DNA of 64,000 nt from Hydrogenophaga crassostreae (GTDB lineage: Bacteria; Pseudomonadota; Gammaproteobacteria; Burkholderiales; Burkholderiaceae_C), in assembly GCF_001761385.1 (NCBI RefSeq), contig NZ_CP017476.1:1291501-1355500 (forward strand). Reading direction: 5' to 3'. Positions within the stretch are counted from its first letter, which is position 1, and every line of letters begins with the position of its first letter. The position numbers and the translations under genes were made by a program. Below are positions 37,191 to 45,801 of the stretch, in pieces. The notes under the pieces were generated by a model. The model did no database searches. It saw only the letters and a program-made list of their open reading frames with translations, and had not been told where the DNA came from.

Positions 37191-37887
37191 GGCTGGCGCG
37201 CTTTCCCGCAGGACGGGCGGGCAGTTGTCGGGCGGTGTGTGACTGGCGCGAAGCGCTGGTTGGGGGTCAAAGGCAAGGCTGAAGTCGAAGGAGAGGGACG
37301 GGACCAGAGGCACGAAGCCAACGACCGTGTACGAGGTCATGGCGTTTGAAACGTTCCCATGGGGCTGGTTTCGGTTTGTGAGCGATTGTGCCCTCGTTCG
37401 CCACCGCGCCAGGCGTCTCCGGCGCGTCGCCCGGCATGCCTTCCGCGTGCGGGGATCAATGCCCCTGCAGGCCTCGCCATTTCTACCCGCATCCAAGGAG
37501 CGCGAAGGTGCTTCCCTGTCAGTTTGTCCGGGAGGGCCGGTGATCGGTGTTTGTGTCAGGTCTTGGTGGCCAGCATTTGAACCTGTGCCTGACCGGTTGT
37601 CAGGTTGGTCGAGAAACCGCAGTGGCTGAGGTGCTGGCAGAACCCGTCGGCCGACAGGTTGATGTGATCTCTGTCTTGCTTTTCTGGACCCGGGTCCTGG
37701 GCGTCTGGCGACAGGAGGTGTTCACTGCACCTGCACCGCAGGTCGCCTTTTGCTCCAGATTCTTGCGTCTTGAACCAGCCTTCCGGGGTTGAGCATCAAG
37801 GGCGGCTTAACCGGCCTCTTCGTCACGCAGGCTCAAGTCGGGAGGGGAACCGTCGAAACAGACGTATTCCTCATCTTGCTTATTGCC
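37191..37887. other. Gene-poor stretch of about 700 bases
   Basis: Several short frames (up to about 100 codons) run through it but show no domain or signal, and their composition is poor in typical coding bias. I see no tRNA, IS end or terminator. It separates the antiporter from the HD-GYP/kinase pair and should contain their divergent promoters. Confidence 0.5.
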
Positions 37888-39264
37888 ATGTCTGAATCCA
37901 CACCCGAACGGGCCCAGGTTGCCGATGATCCGGAACCCGAAGTCCATGTTCCAACCATCCTGACCGTTGACGATGAGCCATCGGTGCTCAGCGCACTCAG
38001 GCGCCTGTTTCGGCTGCAAGGCTACAAAACCCTGCAAGCCACCAGCGGTGCCGAGGGGCTTGAGTTGCTCAAGGCGAACCAGGTGGATCTGGTGGTCAGC
38101 GACATGCGCATGCCGGAGATGGACGGCTCCCGGTTTCTTGAGCTGGTGCGCGAGCACGACGAGAGCGTCTCCCGCATCCTGCTGACGGGCTATGCCGACA
38201 TGACGGCCACCATTGAGGCGATCAACAAAGGCGCCATTCACCGTTATATGGCCAAACCCTGGGACGACCAGGATCTGGTTCTGGTGGTGCGAGATGCGCT
38301 GGAACGCCGGGCGCTGGAGCGCCGGAATGCTGAACTGGTCGAGTTGACCCGTGTGCAAAACGAACAGTTGCGGGAATCCAATCAAACGCTGGAAGCCCGC
38401 GTGGCGTCACGGACCGACGAGCTGCAACAGATCAACGGCATGCTTGAGGCCTCCTACAGCGAGCTGGACCAAACTTTCATGTTGTCGGTTGGCGTGTTTT
38501 CCAGCCTGATGGAAATGCGGGATGGCAGCTCCGGCCACGCTCGCCGTATCGCTGAAATCTGTCGCGCCACGGCAGTGAAGCTCGGACTTTCCGAACGCGA
38601 TGCCCGCGATGTTTTCCTGGCCGCGCTGGTTCACGATGTCGGCACGATTGGTTTTCCGGACGCGATGCTGAACAAGCCTGTGTCGTCCTACACGGCAGAG
38701 GAAATGGCCCGCTACCGGCGTCACCCTGTTGACGGCGAAACCGCGCTGATGCCATTGATGCAACTGCAAGGCGTTTCTCGCATCGTTCGCCAGCACCACG
38801 AGCGGTTCGATGGAAAGGGCTTTCCTGAGGGGCTGGCGGGGCAGAACATCTGTATTGGTGCGCGCATTGTTGCGCCCGCCAGTGACATGGATGAGCTGAT
38901 GCACGGGGCCTTGGGCGACAACAAATACTCGGAAGAGCGGGCACGGCAGATGCTGCGCTCGGCCATCGGAACCCGGTATGAAGGAAAGGTGATCGAGGCC
39001 TTGATTCAGGTGCTGGACGAGACAGCAGAAGAGGCCAAAAAGGACCGTCTTATTGGCGTTTTTGACCTGCGTCCGGGCATGGTTCTGTCCAAGGATCTGG
39101 TGTCTTCCAGCGGTGCCATTTTGCTTGCGAAAGGTTTCGTCTTTGATGAGCGTGTTGTCAAGCGGGTATCCGACTTTGCCAGGCGCGAAGGCGTGCAGAT
39201 GACGTTGCGGGTGCAGCAGACGGGTGACGAAGCGCAGCAGCCAGCCGAAGCCCAGGTTGCATAG
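37888..39264 (+). CDS. Response regulator with HD-GYP output domain
   Basis: 458 aa. The receiver spans 22-140 with phospho-acceptor D72 (VVSDMRMPEMDG) and K123 (MAKPWDD). A coiled coil runs 140-195. The HD-GYP domain has H217, H249-D250 (LVHDVGTIGFPD), H303-H304 and GKGFPEG (309-315). Differences from the active consensus: HDxGT for HDxGK, GFP for GYP, and a poor HIVxVADxYDA region (RIVAPASDMDEL). A c-di-GMP phosphodiesterase role is therefore possible but activity may be reduced. It precedes its probable kinase by 4 bases. Confidence 0.9.
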   Translation: MSESTPERAQVADDPEPEVHVPTILTVDDEPSVLSALRRLFRLQGYKTLQATSGAEGLELLKANQVDLVVSDMRMPEMDGSRFLELVREHDESVSRILLTGYADMTATIEAINKGAIHRYMAKPWDDQDLVLVVRDALERRALERRNAELVELTRVQNEQLRESNQTLEARVASRTDELQQINGMLEASYSELDQTFMLSVGVFSSLMEMRDGSSGHARRIAEICRATAVKLGLSERDARDVFLAALVHDVGTIGFPDAMLNKPVSSYTAEEMARYRRHPVDGETALMPLMQLQGVSRIVRQHHERFDGKGFPEGLAGQNICIGARIVAPASDMDELMHGALGDNKYSEERARQMLRSAIGTRYEGKVIEALIQVLDETAEEAKKDRLIGVFDLRPGMVLSKDLVSSSGAILLAKGFVFDERVVKRVSDFARREGVQMTLRVQQTGDEAQQPAEAQVA

Positions 39265-39268
39265 CGCA

Positions 39269-41449
39269 ATGGATCTGACCCATAGCGAGAGAAACATGGT
39301 CGACACCCTGCGGGCTGAGGCCCAGTTGCGAGATTTTGTGGACGCTGTTGCCGTGCCCTGTGCGGTGCATGCCGGTGGCCTGATGATTGCAGGCAATCTG
39401 GCTTTGAGCCGTTTGAGTTCGCGCCCAGTGGATGTGCTGTTGTCGATGCCTTTTGAGGCGTTGTTGCGGCCAGAAGACCGCGAGGCGGTGAAGCAAGCGG
39501 GCTCGACCTGTTTGAACCACAAGGGCGAACCTCCAACCCTGTCAGCAATGGTCATGACCCCTCAGGGCGGAGAGAGACCCCTGGAAATACACGCCCGCCC
39601 GGCGGTGATGGGCGGGATGGACGTGGTTGTTTTGACTTGTCTGGATCAAAGCGATGTTCAGCACGTGCAAACAAGCCTGATCGGTATGAGCGAGATGATG
39701 CGTCAGATCATCGACAGCGCTCCCATAGCCTCTTTTGTGATCGACAGGAACGACACCGTGACGCACTGGAACGCAGCTTGCGAAAACATGACGGGCTTGA
39801 CGCGCCGCGAGCTGTTGGGTTCAAAAACCGCATGGCGTGCGTTCTATGAAGCCGAGCGTCCGACCCTGGCCAACCTGATCGTGGAAGGCGCCGACGAGGG
39901 CCGGATGAAGGCCCATTACGCCGATTTGCTGCGCCCTTCCCAGGCGGTTCGTGGTGGCTACGAGGCAGAGGCCTTCTTTCCCCAGTTCGGGCAGCACGGG
40001 GCCTGGCTCTTCATCACCGCAGCGCCCCTTCTCGATGCCGCTGGCGACCTCATCGGGGCCATCGAAACGCTGCAGGATGTGACCGAGCGCCGCAGGTCTG
40101 AAGAGGCTTTGCACGATCACCGCGCTGAACTGGAACGCCTGGTGTTGCTTCGCACGAACGAACTCGCTGCCACAGCGCGTGAACTGGAGCGGTTTGTGGC
40201 CGCTGCGCCTTACGGGGTTGCCTACACAAGGGGGGGCATGGTGCAGCGGGTGAATGCGGCCATGGCCCAGATTTTTGGCTACGGGCCAACGGAAATGATC
40301 GGCATGCCGGGCCGTGCACTGTATTTGAACGATGAAGACTATGTGAAGCTGGGGGACCAGGCGCGCACCCAGTTTTCGAAAGGTGAGCCGCTTCAGCTGG
40401 AGATGTGGATGCGCCATGGCGATGGGCGGGCGATCTGGGGCCAGATTGATGCGCACATCGCGGATGTTGATGACAGTCAGCGCGGTACCTGGTGGATGAT
40501 TCAGGACCGCACCGAGTTTCGCGATGCACAACTGGAGCTCGAAACCAGGTTTGACGAGTTGCGTGCCTTGAACGCCAAGCTGGAAGAAGCGCAGAACCAG
40601 TTGCTCCAGCAAGACAAGATGGCCTCGATCGGTCAACTGGCTGCGGGTGTTGCACATGAGATCAACAACCCGGTGGGTTTCGTGAGTTCCAACCTCAAAA
40701 CCCTGCGCAAATACACGGCAGGACTTCTGGATTTGTGCAAAGCCTACGAGCTTGCTCGGTTGGCGCCAGACGATGCGGGGCTGGCCAGCGCGCTCAATCA
40801 AAAAGGCAGAGCGGTCGAGATTGATTACCTGACCGAAGACTTGCCACAACTGCTGGACGAGTGCGATGACGGTCTGGACCGCGTCAAACGCATCGTGCTG
40901 GATCTCAAGGGGTTTTCACGCGTGGATCATGCGGACTGGCAGGAGACCGACCTCAACGTGGGCGTGCAGTCCACGTTCAATGTGGTTCGGCACGAGGTCA
41001 AGAACAAGGCTGAAATCGTGATGCAACTGGGACAATTGCCGTTGGTCACTTGCCTGGCGGGCCAGTTGAACCAAGTGTTCATGAACCTGATTGTGAACGC
41101 CGCGCACGCCATTGGAGACAGGGGGACGATCACGATTTCATCTGGGGTTGAAGCGCATTGGGCCTGGGTGCAGGTGGCCGATACCGGTTGCGGCATGACC
41201 GAAGAGGTGCAGCGGCGCATTTTTGAGCCGTTCTACACCACCAAGGATGTGGGCAAAGGCACCGGGCTCGGCTTGTCGCTGTCGTTCTCCATTGTTCAAA
41301 AGCATGGCGGCATCATACGGTTGCATTCCGCGCCGGGCCATGGCTCGGCATTTCGGGTTTGGGTGCCAGTTGGCGGGCCCGGCGCCTTGTCGGCAGGCGA
41401 ACAGGCGCCCGACTGGGAGCAGAAGCCGGAGCTGCTGGCGGTCGCCTGA
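39269..41449 (+). CDS. PAS-domain sensor histidine kinase
   Basis: 726 aa, soluble by sequence. A first sensory region spans 1-130, a PAS domain about 145-285 (IDSAPIASFVIDRNDTVTHW), and a second PAS 310-435 (VAAAPYGVAYTRGGMVQRVN). A coiled coil leads to the H-box DKMASIGQLAAGVAHEINNP near 445-464. The ATPase has NLIVNAAHAIGD, VADTGCGM, FEPFYTTKDVGKGTGLGL. It probably phosphorylates the HD-GYP regulator encoded just upstream. An alternative start at 39224 would overlap that gene. Confidence 0.9.
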   Translation: MDLTHSERNMVDTLRAEAQLRDFVDAVAVPCAVHAGGLMIAGNLALSRLSSRPVDVLLSMPFEALLRPEDREAVKQAGSTCLNHKGEPPTLSAMVMTPQGGERPLEIHARPAVMGGMDVVVLTCLDQSDVQHVQTSLIGMSEMMRQIIDSAPIASFVIDRNDTVTHWNAACENMTGLTRRELLGSKTAWRAFYEAERPTLANLIVEGADEGRMKAHYADLLRPSQAVRGGYEAEAFFPQFGQHGAWLFITAAPLLDAAGDLIGAIETLQDVTERRRSEEALHDHRAELERLVLLRTNELAATARELERFVAAAPYGVAYTRGGMVQRVNAAMAQIFGYGPTEMIGMPGRALYLNDEDYVKLGDQARTQFSKGEPLQLEMWMRHGDGRAIWGQIDAHIADVDDSQRGTWWMIQDRTEFRDAQLELETRFDELRALNAKLEEAQNQLLQQDKMASIGQLAAGVAHEINNPVGFVSSNLKTLRKYTAGLLDLCKAYELARLAPDDAGLASALNQKGRAVEIDYLTEDLPQLLDECDDGLDRVKRIVLDLKGFSRVDHADWQETDLNVGVQSTFNVVRHEVKNKAEIVMQLGQLPLVTCLAGQLNQVFMNLIVNAAHAIGDRGTITISSGVEAHWAWVQVADTGCGMTEEVQRRIFEPFYTTKDVGKGTGLGLSLSFSIVQKHGGIIRLHSAPGHGSAFRVWVPVGGPGALSAGEQAPDWEQKPELLAVA

Positions 41450-41456
41450 GCAGGGA

Positions 41457-42365
41457 TCAATCCGGGCCGCTGGCCAGCTGTGCCAGCAGCGGGGCCAGGT
41501 GATCGCGCAGGGCCCGGACGGCCGATGTAACTTGTTTTCGGCCCGGAACGATGAGGTGGAGGTGGGCGAGCTCGCCCTCCCAATGGGGATTGATGTGCAC
41601 CAGGCGCCCGCTGGCGATGTGCGCCGCCATGTCGATCTGGGAGCGGTAGGCAATGCCGAGTCCGCTCAGCGCCCAGCGGGTCACGATTTCGCTGTCGTTG
41701 GCACTGTGGCGGCCTTGAACGGCGGCGTCGACCCATTGCCCATTGACGCGCAGTTGCCAAGTCTTGGGCACTTCATCGCCGATCATGAAACGCAGGGCTT
41801 CGTGCCGCGCCAGTTCTTCGAGACTGCCGGGCGCTCCACAGCGAGCCAGGTATTCGGGAGAGGCCACGAGCAGCCGTGGGTTGTCTTGTACCAGGGGCAA
41901 GGCAACCTGGTTGGAGTCGCGCGGCGATCCGTAGCGAATTGCCATGTCGAGCGGCACCCTCATGAGGTCGGCGTTGCGGTCTGAGAGGTGCAGGCGCAGG
42001 CTGAGTTCGGGGTGGCGTTGCTGAAAGGCTTCCAGCCAGGGCAGCATGACATTGCGCCCGAGGTCCGACGGCATCGACAGCTGCAATTCGCCGCGCAAGG
42101 CGGTGCGGGTTTTGGACACCACGGCCTGTGCCTCGGTCAAAGCGCTGAGCGCCTCGCGCACATGGGGCAGCATGCGTTCGCCATCGGCAGACAGGCGCAG
42201 GCTGCGGGTGCTGCGCACAAAAACCGCTGCGCCCCAGGCCGCTTCCAGGCGCTTCATGGCGGCGCTGGCCGCGGCGGGCGACCAGTCCATGGCTCTGGCC
42301 GCCGCAGTGAGGCTGCCCAAGTCGGCGGTGCGCACGAAGAGTTCCAGATCGGTCAGGCGGGTCAT
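41457..42365 (-). CDS. LysR-family transcriptional regulator
   Basis: 302 aa. Winged HTH at 1-65 (TRLTDLELFVRTADLGSLTA, WSPAAASAAMKRLEA), then the effector domain. It converges on the kinase gene at its 3' end (8 bases apart) and is divergent from the reductase at 42550 with about 185 bases between, so it likely regulates that gene. Confidence 0.9.
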   Translation of the reverse strand: MTRLTDLELFVRTADLGSLTAAARAMDWSPAAASAAMKRLEAAWGAAVFVRSTRSLRLSADGERMLPHVREALSALTEAQAVVSKTRTALRGELQLSMPSDLGRNVMLPWLEAFQQRHPELSLRLHLSDRNADLMRVPLDMAIRYGSPRDSNQVALPLVQDNPRLLVASPEYLARCGAPGSLEELARHEALRFMIGDEVPKTWQLRVNGQWVDAAVQGRHSANDSEIVTRWALSGLGIAYRSQIDMAAHIASGRLVHINPHWEGELAHLHLIVPGRKQVTSAVRALRDHLAPLLAQLASGPD

Positions 42366-42549
42366 CGTTCGGATTTTGTTGAAAGTGATTCGATGGGCAG
42401 GGGGTCGATTGACGGCAGTGTTTTCACCACAATAGCCCTGTCGCTGCCGGTTTTCAAGGCCATATCATGGGTTTGTCGGATTTCCAGCAGCGTATTGATT
42501 TTCTACCAAAACCGTTGTTTTCGCCTTTTCATACCCACTGGAGCCCTTC

Positions 42550-43569
42550 ATGAAAGCCATTGCTTACCAAGCTGCTTTGCCCGTCACCGACGTGTTGTCC
42601 TTGCAAGACGTTGAACTGCCCGCGCCGACGCCCGGCCCGCGCGATTTGCTGGTGGACGTGCGCGCCATCGCGGTGAACCCCGTGGACAGCAAGGTGCGCG
42701 CCAATGTGAGTGCCGATGCTGGCCAGTGGAAAGTGCTCGGCTGGGATGTGGTGGGCACGGTGCGCGCTGTGGGCAGCGATGTGACGCTTTTCAAAGTGGG
42801 CGACCGCGTCTGGTACGCCGGTGCCATCGACCGTGCGGGCGCCAATTCGGAGCAACACCTGGTGGACGAGCGCATCGCTGCATTGGCGCCGGCATCGCTG
42901 AGCGATTCCGAGGCTGCGGCCATGCCGCTGACCACCATCACGGCCTATGAAATGCTGTTCGACCGTTTTGGTATCGCGCGGGGTGATGCCTCCAAAGGCA
43001 AAACCCTGTTGATCATCGGCGCGGCCGGTGGCGTGGGTTCGGTCATGACGCAGCTGGCCCGCCAGCTGACCGGGTTGACCGTGATCGGCACCGCATCGCG
43101 CCCCGAGACCACGCAGTGGGTGAAAGATCTGGGCGCACACCATGTGATCGACCACAGCAAGCCGCTCGCCGATGAAATCCAAAAGGCCGGCCTGGCCGCG
43201 CCCGACTATGTGGCCAGCCTGACCAACACCGACCAACACTTTGAACAAATTGCCGAGCTGATCGCGCCACAAGGCAAATTCGGCCTGATCGACGATCCGG
43301 CCAAGGGCTCGGTGGACATCGGTGCGCTCAAGCGCAAGGCGGTGTCGCTGCACTGGGAGTTCATGTACACCCGTTCGATGTTCCAGACCCCCGACATGAT
43401 CGAGCAGCACAACTTGTTGACCGAAGTCGCCGGGCTGATCGACGCTGGCCAGTTGAAAACCACGCTGGGCGAGCATTTTGGCGCCATCAACGCGACCAAC
43501 CTGAAGCGCGCCCATGCGTTGCTGGAGAGCGGCCGTTCGCGCGGCAAGATCGTGCTCGAAGGCTTCTGA
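42550..43569 (+). CDS. Zinc-type alcohol dehydrogenase-like quinone reductase (MDR superfamily)
   Basis: 339 aa. GWDVVGTVRAVGSDV near 65-79 and the cofactor motif LLIIGAAGGVGSVMTQLARQ near 154-173 mark the medium-chain reductase family; the zinc-binding cysteines are missing, as in NADPH quinone oxidoreductases. It matches the zinc-type ADH-like subgroup by its AVNPVDSKVRA and HWEFMYTRSMFQTPDM segments. GGAG precedes the ATG. Probable role: reduction of quinones or enones, perhaps induced through the divergent LysR protein. Confidence 0.85.
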   Translation: MKAIAYQAALPVTDVLSLQDVELPAPTPGPRDLLVDVRAIAVNPVDSKVRANVSADAGQWKVLGWDVVGTVRAVGSDVTLFKVGDRVWYAGAIDRAGANSEQHLVDERIAALAPASLSDSEAAAMPLTTITAYEMLFDRFGIARGDASKGKTLLIIGAAGGVGSVMTQLARQLTGLTVIGTASRPETTQWVKDLGAHHVIDHSKPLADEIQKAGLAAPDYVASLTNTDQHFEQIAELIAPQGKFGLIDDPAKGSVDIGALKRKAVSLHWEFMYTRSMFQTPDMIEQHNLLTEVAGLIDAGQLKTTLGEHFGAINATNLKRAHALLESGRSRGKIVLEGF

Positions 43570-43611
43570 GACTTGCGCTCAGGTCCGCTGCCGGGCCGCC
43601 CCCCAAAAAAA

Positions 43612-43655
43612 GCCGATCGGGCGCCGTGCATGCGCCCGTCGGCCTTTTCGTTTTT
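43612..43655 (+). terminator. Intrinsic terminator after the MDR reductase gene
   Basis: Arms GCCGA-T-CGGGCGC (43612-43624) and GCGCCCG-TCGGC (43632-43643) pair with one bulged T; TTTTCGTTTTT follows. Confidence 0.88.
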
Positions 43656-43710
43656 GCTCTGGGCGCCTTACGATAGGGTCTTTGTCGTTCCTCTGTCAGG
43701 AGTCTTTTGC

Positions 43711-44187
43711 ATGATCAGCGCAGCCATCGCTTCCCCCCCCGCCATGCAGGCGCCCGCCACCAACCCGGCCTTGATGTCGCCGTTTCATCTGGCCTTTCCG
43801 GTGAATGACCTGGCCGCCGCGAGGGGCTTTTATGGCGGCGTGATGGGTTGCCCTGAAGGGCGGAGTTCGCCGGAGTGGATCGATTTCAATTTTTATGGCC
43901 ACCAGATCGTGGCCCATCTCGCGCCCAACGAAGCGGGCAGCGCTTCACTCAACGCCGTAGACGGTCATGGTGTTCCGGTAAGGCATTTCGGCATGGTGTT
44001 GCCCATGGCCGAATGGGAGGCGATGGCCGAACGCTTGAAGGCTGCCGGGACGAAGTTTGTCATCGAACCCTACATCCGCTTCAAAGGTGAGCCCGGTGAG
44101 CAGGCCACCATGTTTTTTCAGGATCCCTCAGGCAATGCCATCGAGCTGAAGGCCTTCAGCGATATCGCTCGCCTGTTCGCCAAGTAA
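43711..44187 (+). CDS. VOC-family (glyoxalase/extradiol dioxygenase fold) protein
   Basis: 158 aa, start at 43711 after AGGAGTC. The VOC pattern is clear: SPFHLAFPVNDLAAARGFYG with a His metal ligand near 20-40, NFYGHQIVAHLAP, HFGMVLPMAEWEAMAERLK and the closing acid in FFQDPSGNAIELKAF. It resembles the COG3565 group of predicted dioxygenases of unknown substrate. It stands alone between two terminators. Confidence 0.87.
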   Translation: MISAAIASPPAMQAPATNPALMSPFHLAFPVNDLAAARGFYGGVMGCPEGRSSPEWIDFNFYGHQIVAHLAPNEAGSASLNAVDGHGVPVRHFGMVLPMAEWEAMAERLKAAGTKFVIEPYIRFKGEPGEQATMFFQDPSGNAIELKAFSDIARLFAK

Positions 44188-44218
44188 AAGGGCCCGGCGC
44201 GCACTGGCCGGGCCCTTT
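44187..44218. terminator. Bidirectional terminator between VOC and HiPIP genes
   Basis: A perfect 12-bp stem, AAAGGGCCCGGC (44187-44198) with GCCGGGCCCTTT (44207-44218), and T-rich ends on both strands lies between two convergent genes. Confidence 0.8.
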
Positions 44219-44258
44219 CAGGCCGCAAGAAGTGTTCTGCAGCGGCGTTTGGTGAAGA

Positions 44259-44567
44259 TCAGGCCTTTTTGGCCCAGGCACTGCACCAGCCTTTGCCGGC
44301 CACTTGTTTGCCCGCAAACAGGGGGCAAGCGCCAGCGGCGTCGGTGGCTTTGCCCTGGAAAAGGGCGCAATTGTGGCAACCCTGGTCGGCAGCGTGCTTG
44401 GGATACTTCTTGCCATCGGCTTTGGTGGTGTCGGCGACATAGCCCAGCGCAGCGGCCTGAGGTGTTTTTTCATCCAGCATGTCGGCTGCTTGCGCGCGGG
44501 AGGCCAGCGCCAGAGCTGCGCCGCCGGCGGCCACGGTCATCATGAAGGTGCGTCGTGTGTTTTTCAT
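44259..44567 (-). CDS. High-potential iron-sulfur protein (HiPIP)
   Basis: 102 aa. The N-terminus MKNTRRTFMMTVAAGG is a Tat signal with cleavage near SRAQA (26-28), so the folded cluster protein goes to the periplasm. Four cysteines fit the HiPIP pattern: CHNC, then C in GACPLF, and C in GKGWCSAW. It carries electrons to reaction centres or oxidases. The frame upstream of 44567 is open but lacks family features. Confidence 0.93.
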   Translation of the reverse strand: MKNTRRTFMMTVAAGGAALALASRAQAADMLDEKTPQAAALGYVADTTKADGKKYPKHAADQGCHNCALFQGKATDAAGACPLFAGKQVAGKGWCSAWAKKA

Positions 44568-44816
44568 TGTGTTTTCTGTTGGATTGACAGGCCTGTTGAA
44601 GAAAGATTTGACCCCGAGGGCCCGACAACTCGAGGTGGACAATTCGCCTGGCTTGTTCAGGATGCCGGTAGCAGACCCCATGCACCGGGTGCCAGATGCG
44701 CAAGCAAAAGCATGGTTCCGCGATTAAACGCCTTCTGCACGTCGACCGTGTTGCGATTTGTCAAACCTTTGCATCGGTGACAGGCGACCGGATGCGGTGT
44801 TTCCAGGCAATGGGGG

Positions 44817-45698
44817 TCAGCGGTGAAGGGATATACCCTGGTCTGTCGACAGCGCCATTTGATTGTGGTGTGGCAGCACGATGCCCAGTGAGGCGTCTTC
44901 AACCGCCGTGGCGTGAATCAAGGGGGCCACTGTCTGCACGCTGCCGAAAATGGTGGCAAATGCCACGTCGGCGGCGTCGCGCCCGGTGCCAAATCGCAAG
45001 AAAGCCATAGGGATGGCGGTTCCTGATGGGTCGAAGATGTACCAGCGATCACCCAGATAGGCCTCTACGTAGGCATGAAAGTCGGGTGGGCCCAGCGCGG
45101 GATCGGCTCCGTAGTCGGTGCCCGTGGCGAAACGGGCAGGTATGTTGCAGGCCCGGCACAAGGCGATCATGAGGTGGGCGAAATCCCGGCAGACGCCAAC
45201 CTGCTCGATGAGCGTGTCTGCTGCCGAGGTATTGCCATTCGAGGTATTCGAGGTGAAGGCCACATGCCGGGTGACCCAGTCGCGAATGGCCAGCACGCGC
45301 ATATAGCCCTGGGGAAGCTGGCCGAACTCGTTGTAGGCCAATCGCAACAAGCGGTCGGACTGGCAATAGCGGCTGGGGTAGATATAGCCCATGGTCTCGG
45401 GCGGCAGCAGGTGCACGGGTACCTCGCCGATGGTGTTCGGGTCCGCCTGGTGGTGGGTAATGTCGACCATGGCGGAATAGCGCACCTGCAAGGGGCCTCC
45501 CTGAGCGCGCATGCGCATGTAGCGGTTGCCACTGGTGGGGTCGGTGTGCACGCGCGCATCAATCGGCTGATTGATGGAAAGCTGCTCATTGGAGACCCAC
45601 TGGCATGGCGTATGGGCGGCGTGGATGTTGAATACGAAGTCGGCCCCTTGAGGGTCCACAACGTAGTCCAGCTCGACATCTAGATGGATTCTGATCAT
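44817..45698 (-). CDS. Transglutaminase-like cysteine protease family protein
   Basis: 293 aa. A beta-rich N-terminal domain (MIRIHLDVELDYVVDPQGAD) precedes the transglutaminase core with the catalytic triad Cys in GVCRDFAHLMIALCR, His in DFHAYVEAYL and Asp in YIFDPSGTA. Bacterial proteins of this type are peptidases or amide-bond enzymes with largely unknown targets. No helper genes (the usual alpha-E or circularly permuted ATP-grasp partners) are next to it here. Confidence 0.87.
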   Translation of the reverse strand: MIRIHLDVELDYVVDPQGADFVFNIHAAHTPCQWVSNEQLSINQPIDARVHTDPTSGNRYMRMRAQGGPLQVRYSAMVDITHHQADPNTIGEVPVHLLPPETMGYIYPSRYCQSDRLLRLAYNEFGQLPQGYMRVLAIRDWVTRHVAFTSNTSNGNTSAADTLIEQVGVCRDFAHLMIALCRACNIPARFATGTDYGADPALGPPDFHAYVEAYLGDRWYIFDPSGTAIPMAFLRFGTGRDAADVAFATIFGSVQTVAPLIHATAVEDASLGIVLPHHNQMALSTDQGISLHR

Positions 45699-45801
45699 GT
45701 GCCTATTGGATACCCTTTTGGCGCGATTAACCACCATTGGCGAGTGGGTTCAACAAACAGCCCGGGCTGCGGTCACATGGACAGACGACCGCGAGCGGAC
45801 T

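Noticed and set aside
37327..37792. Short open frames between the antiporter and HD-GYP genes
   Set aside because: No motif, no ribosome binding site and biased composition; not supported as genes.
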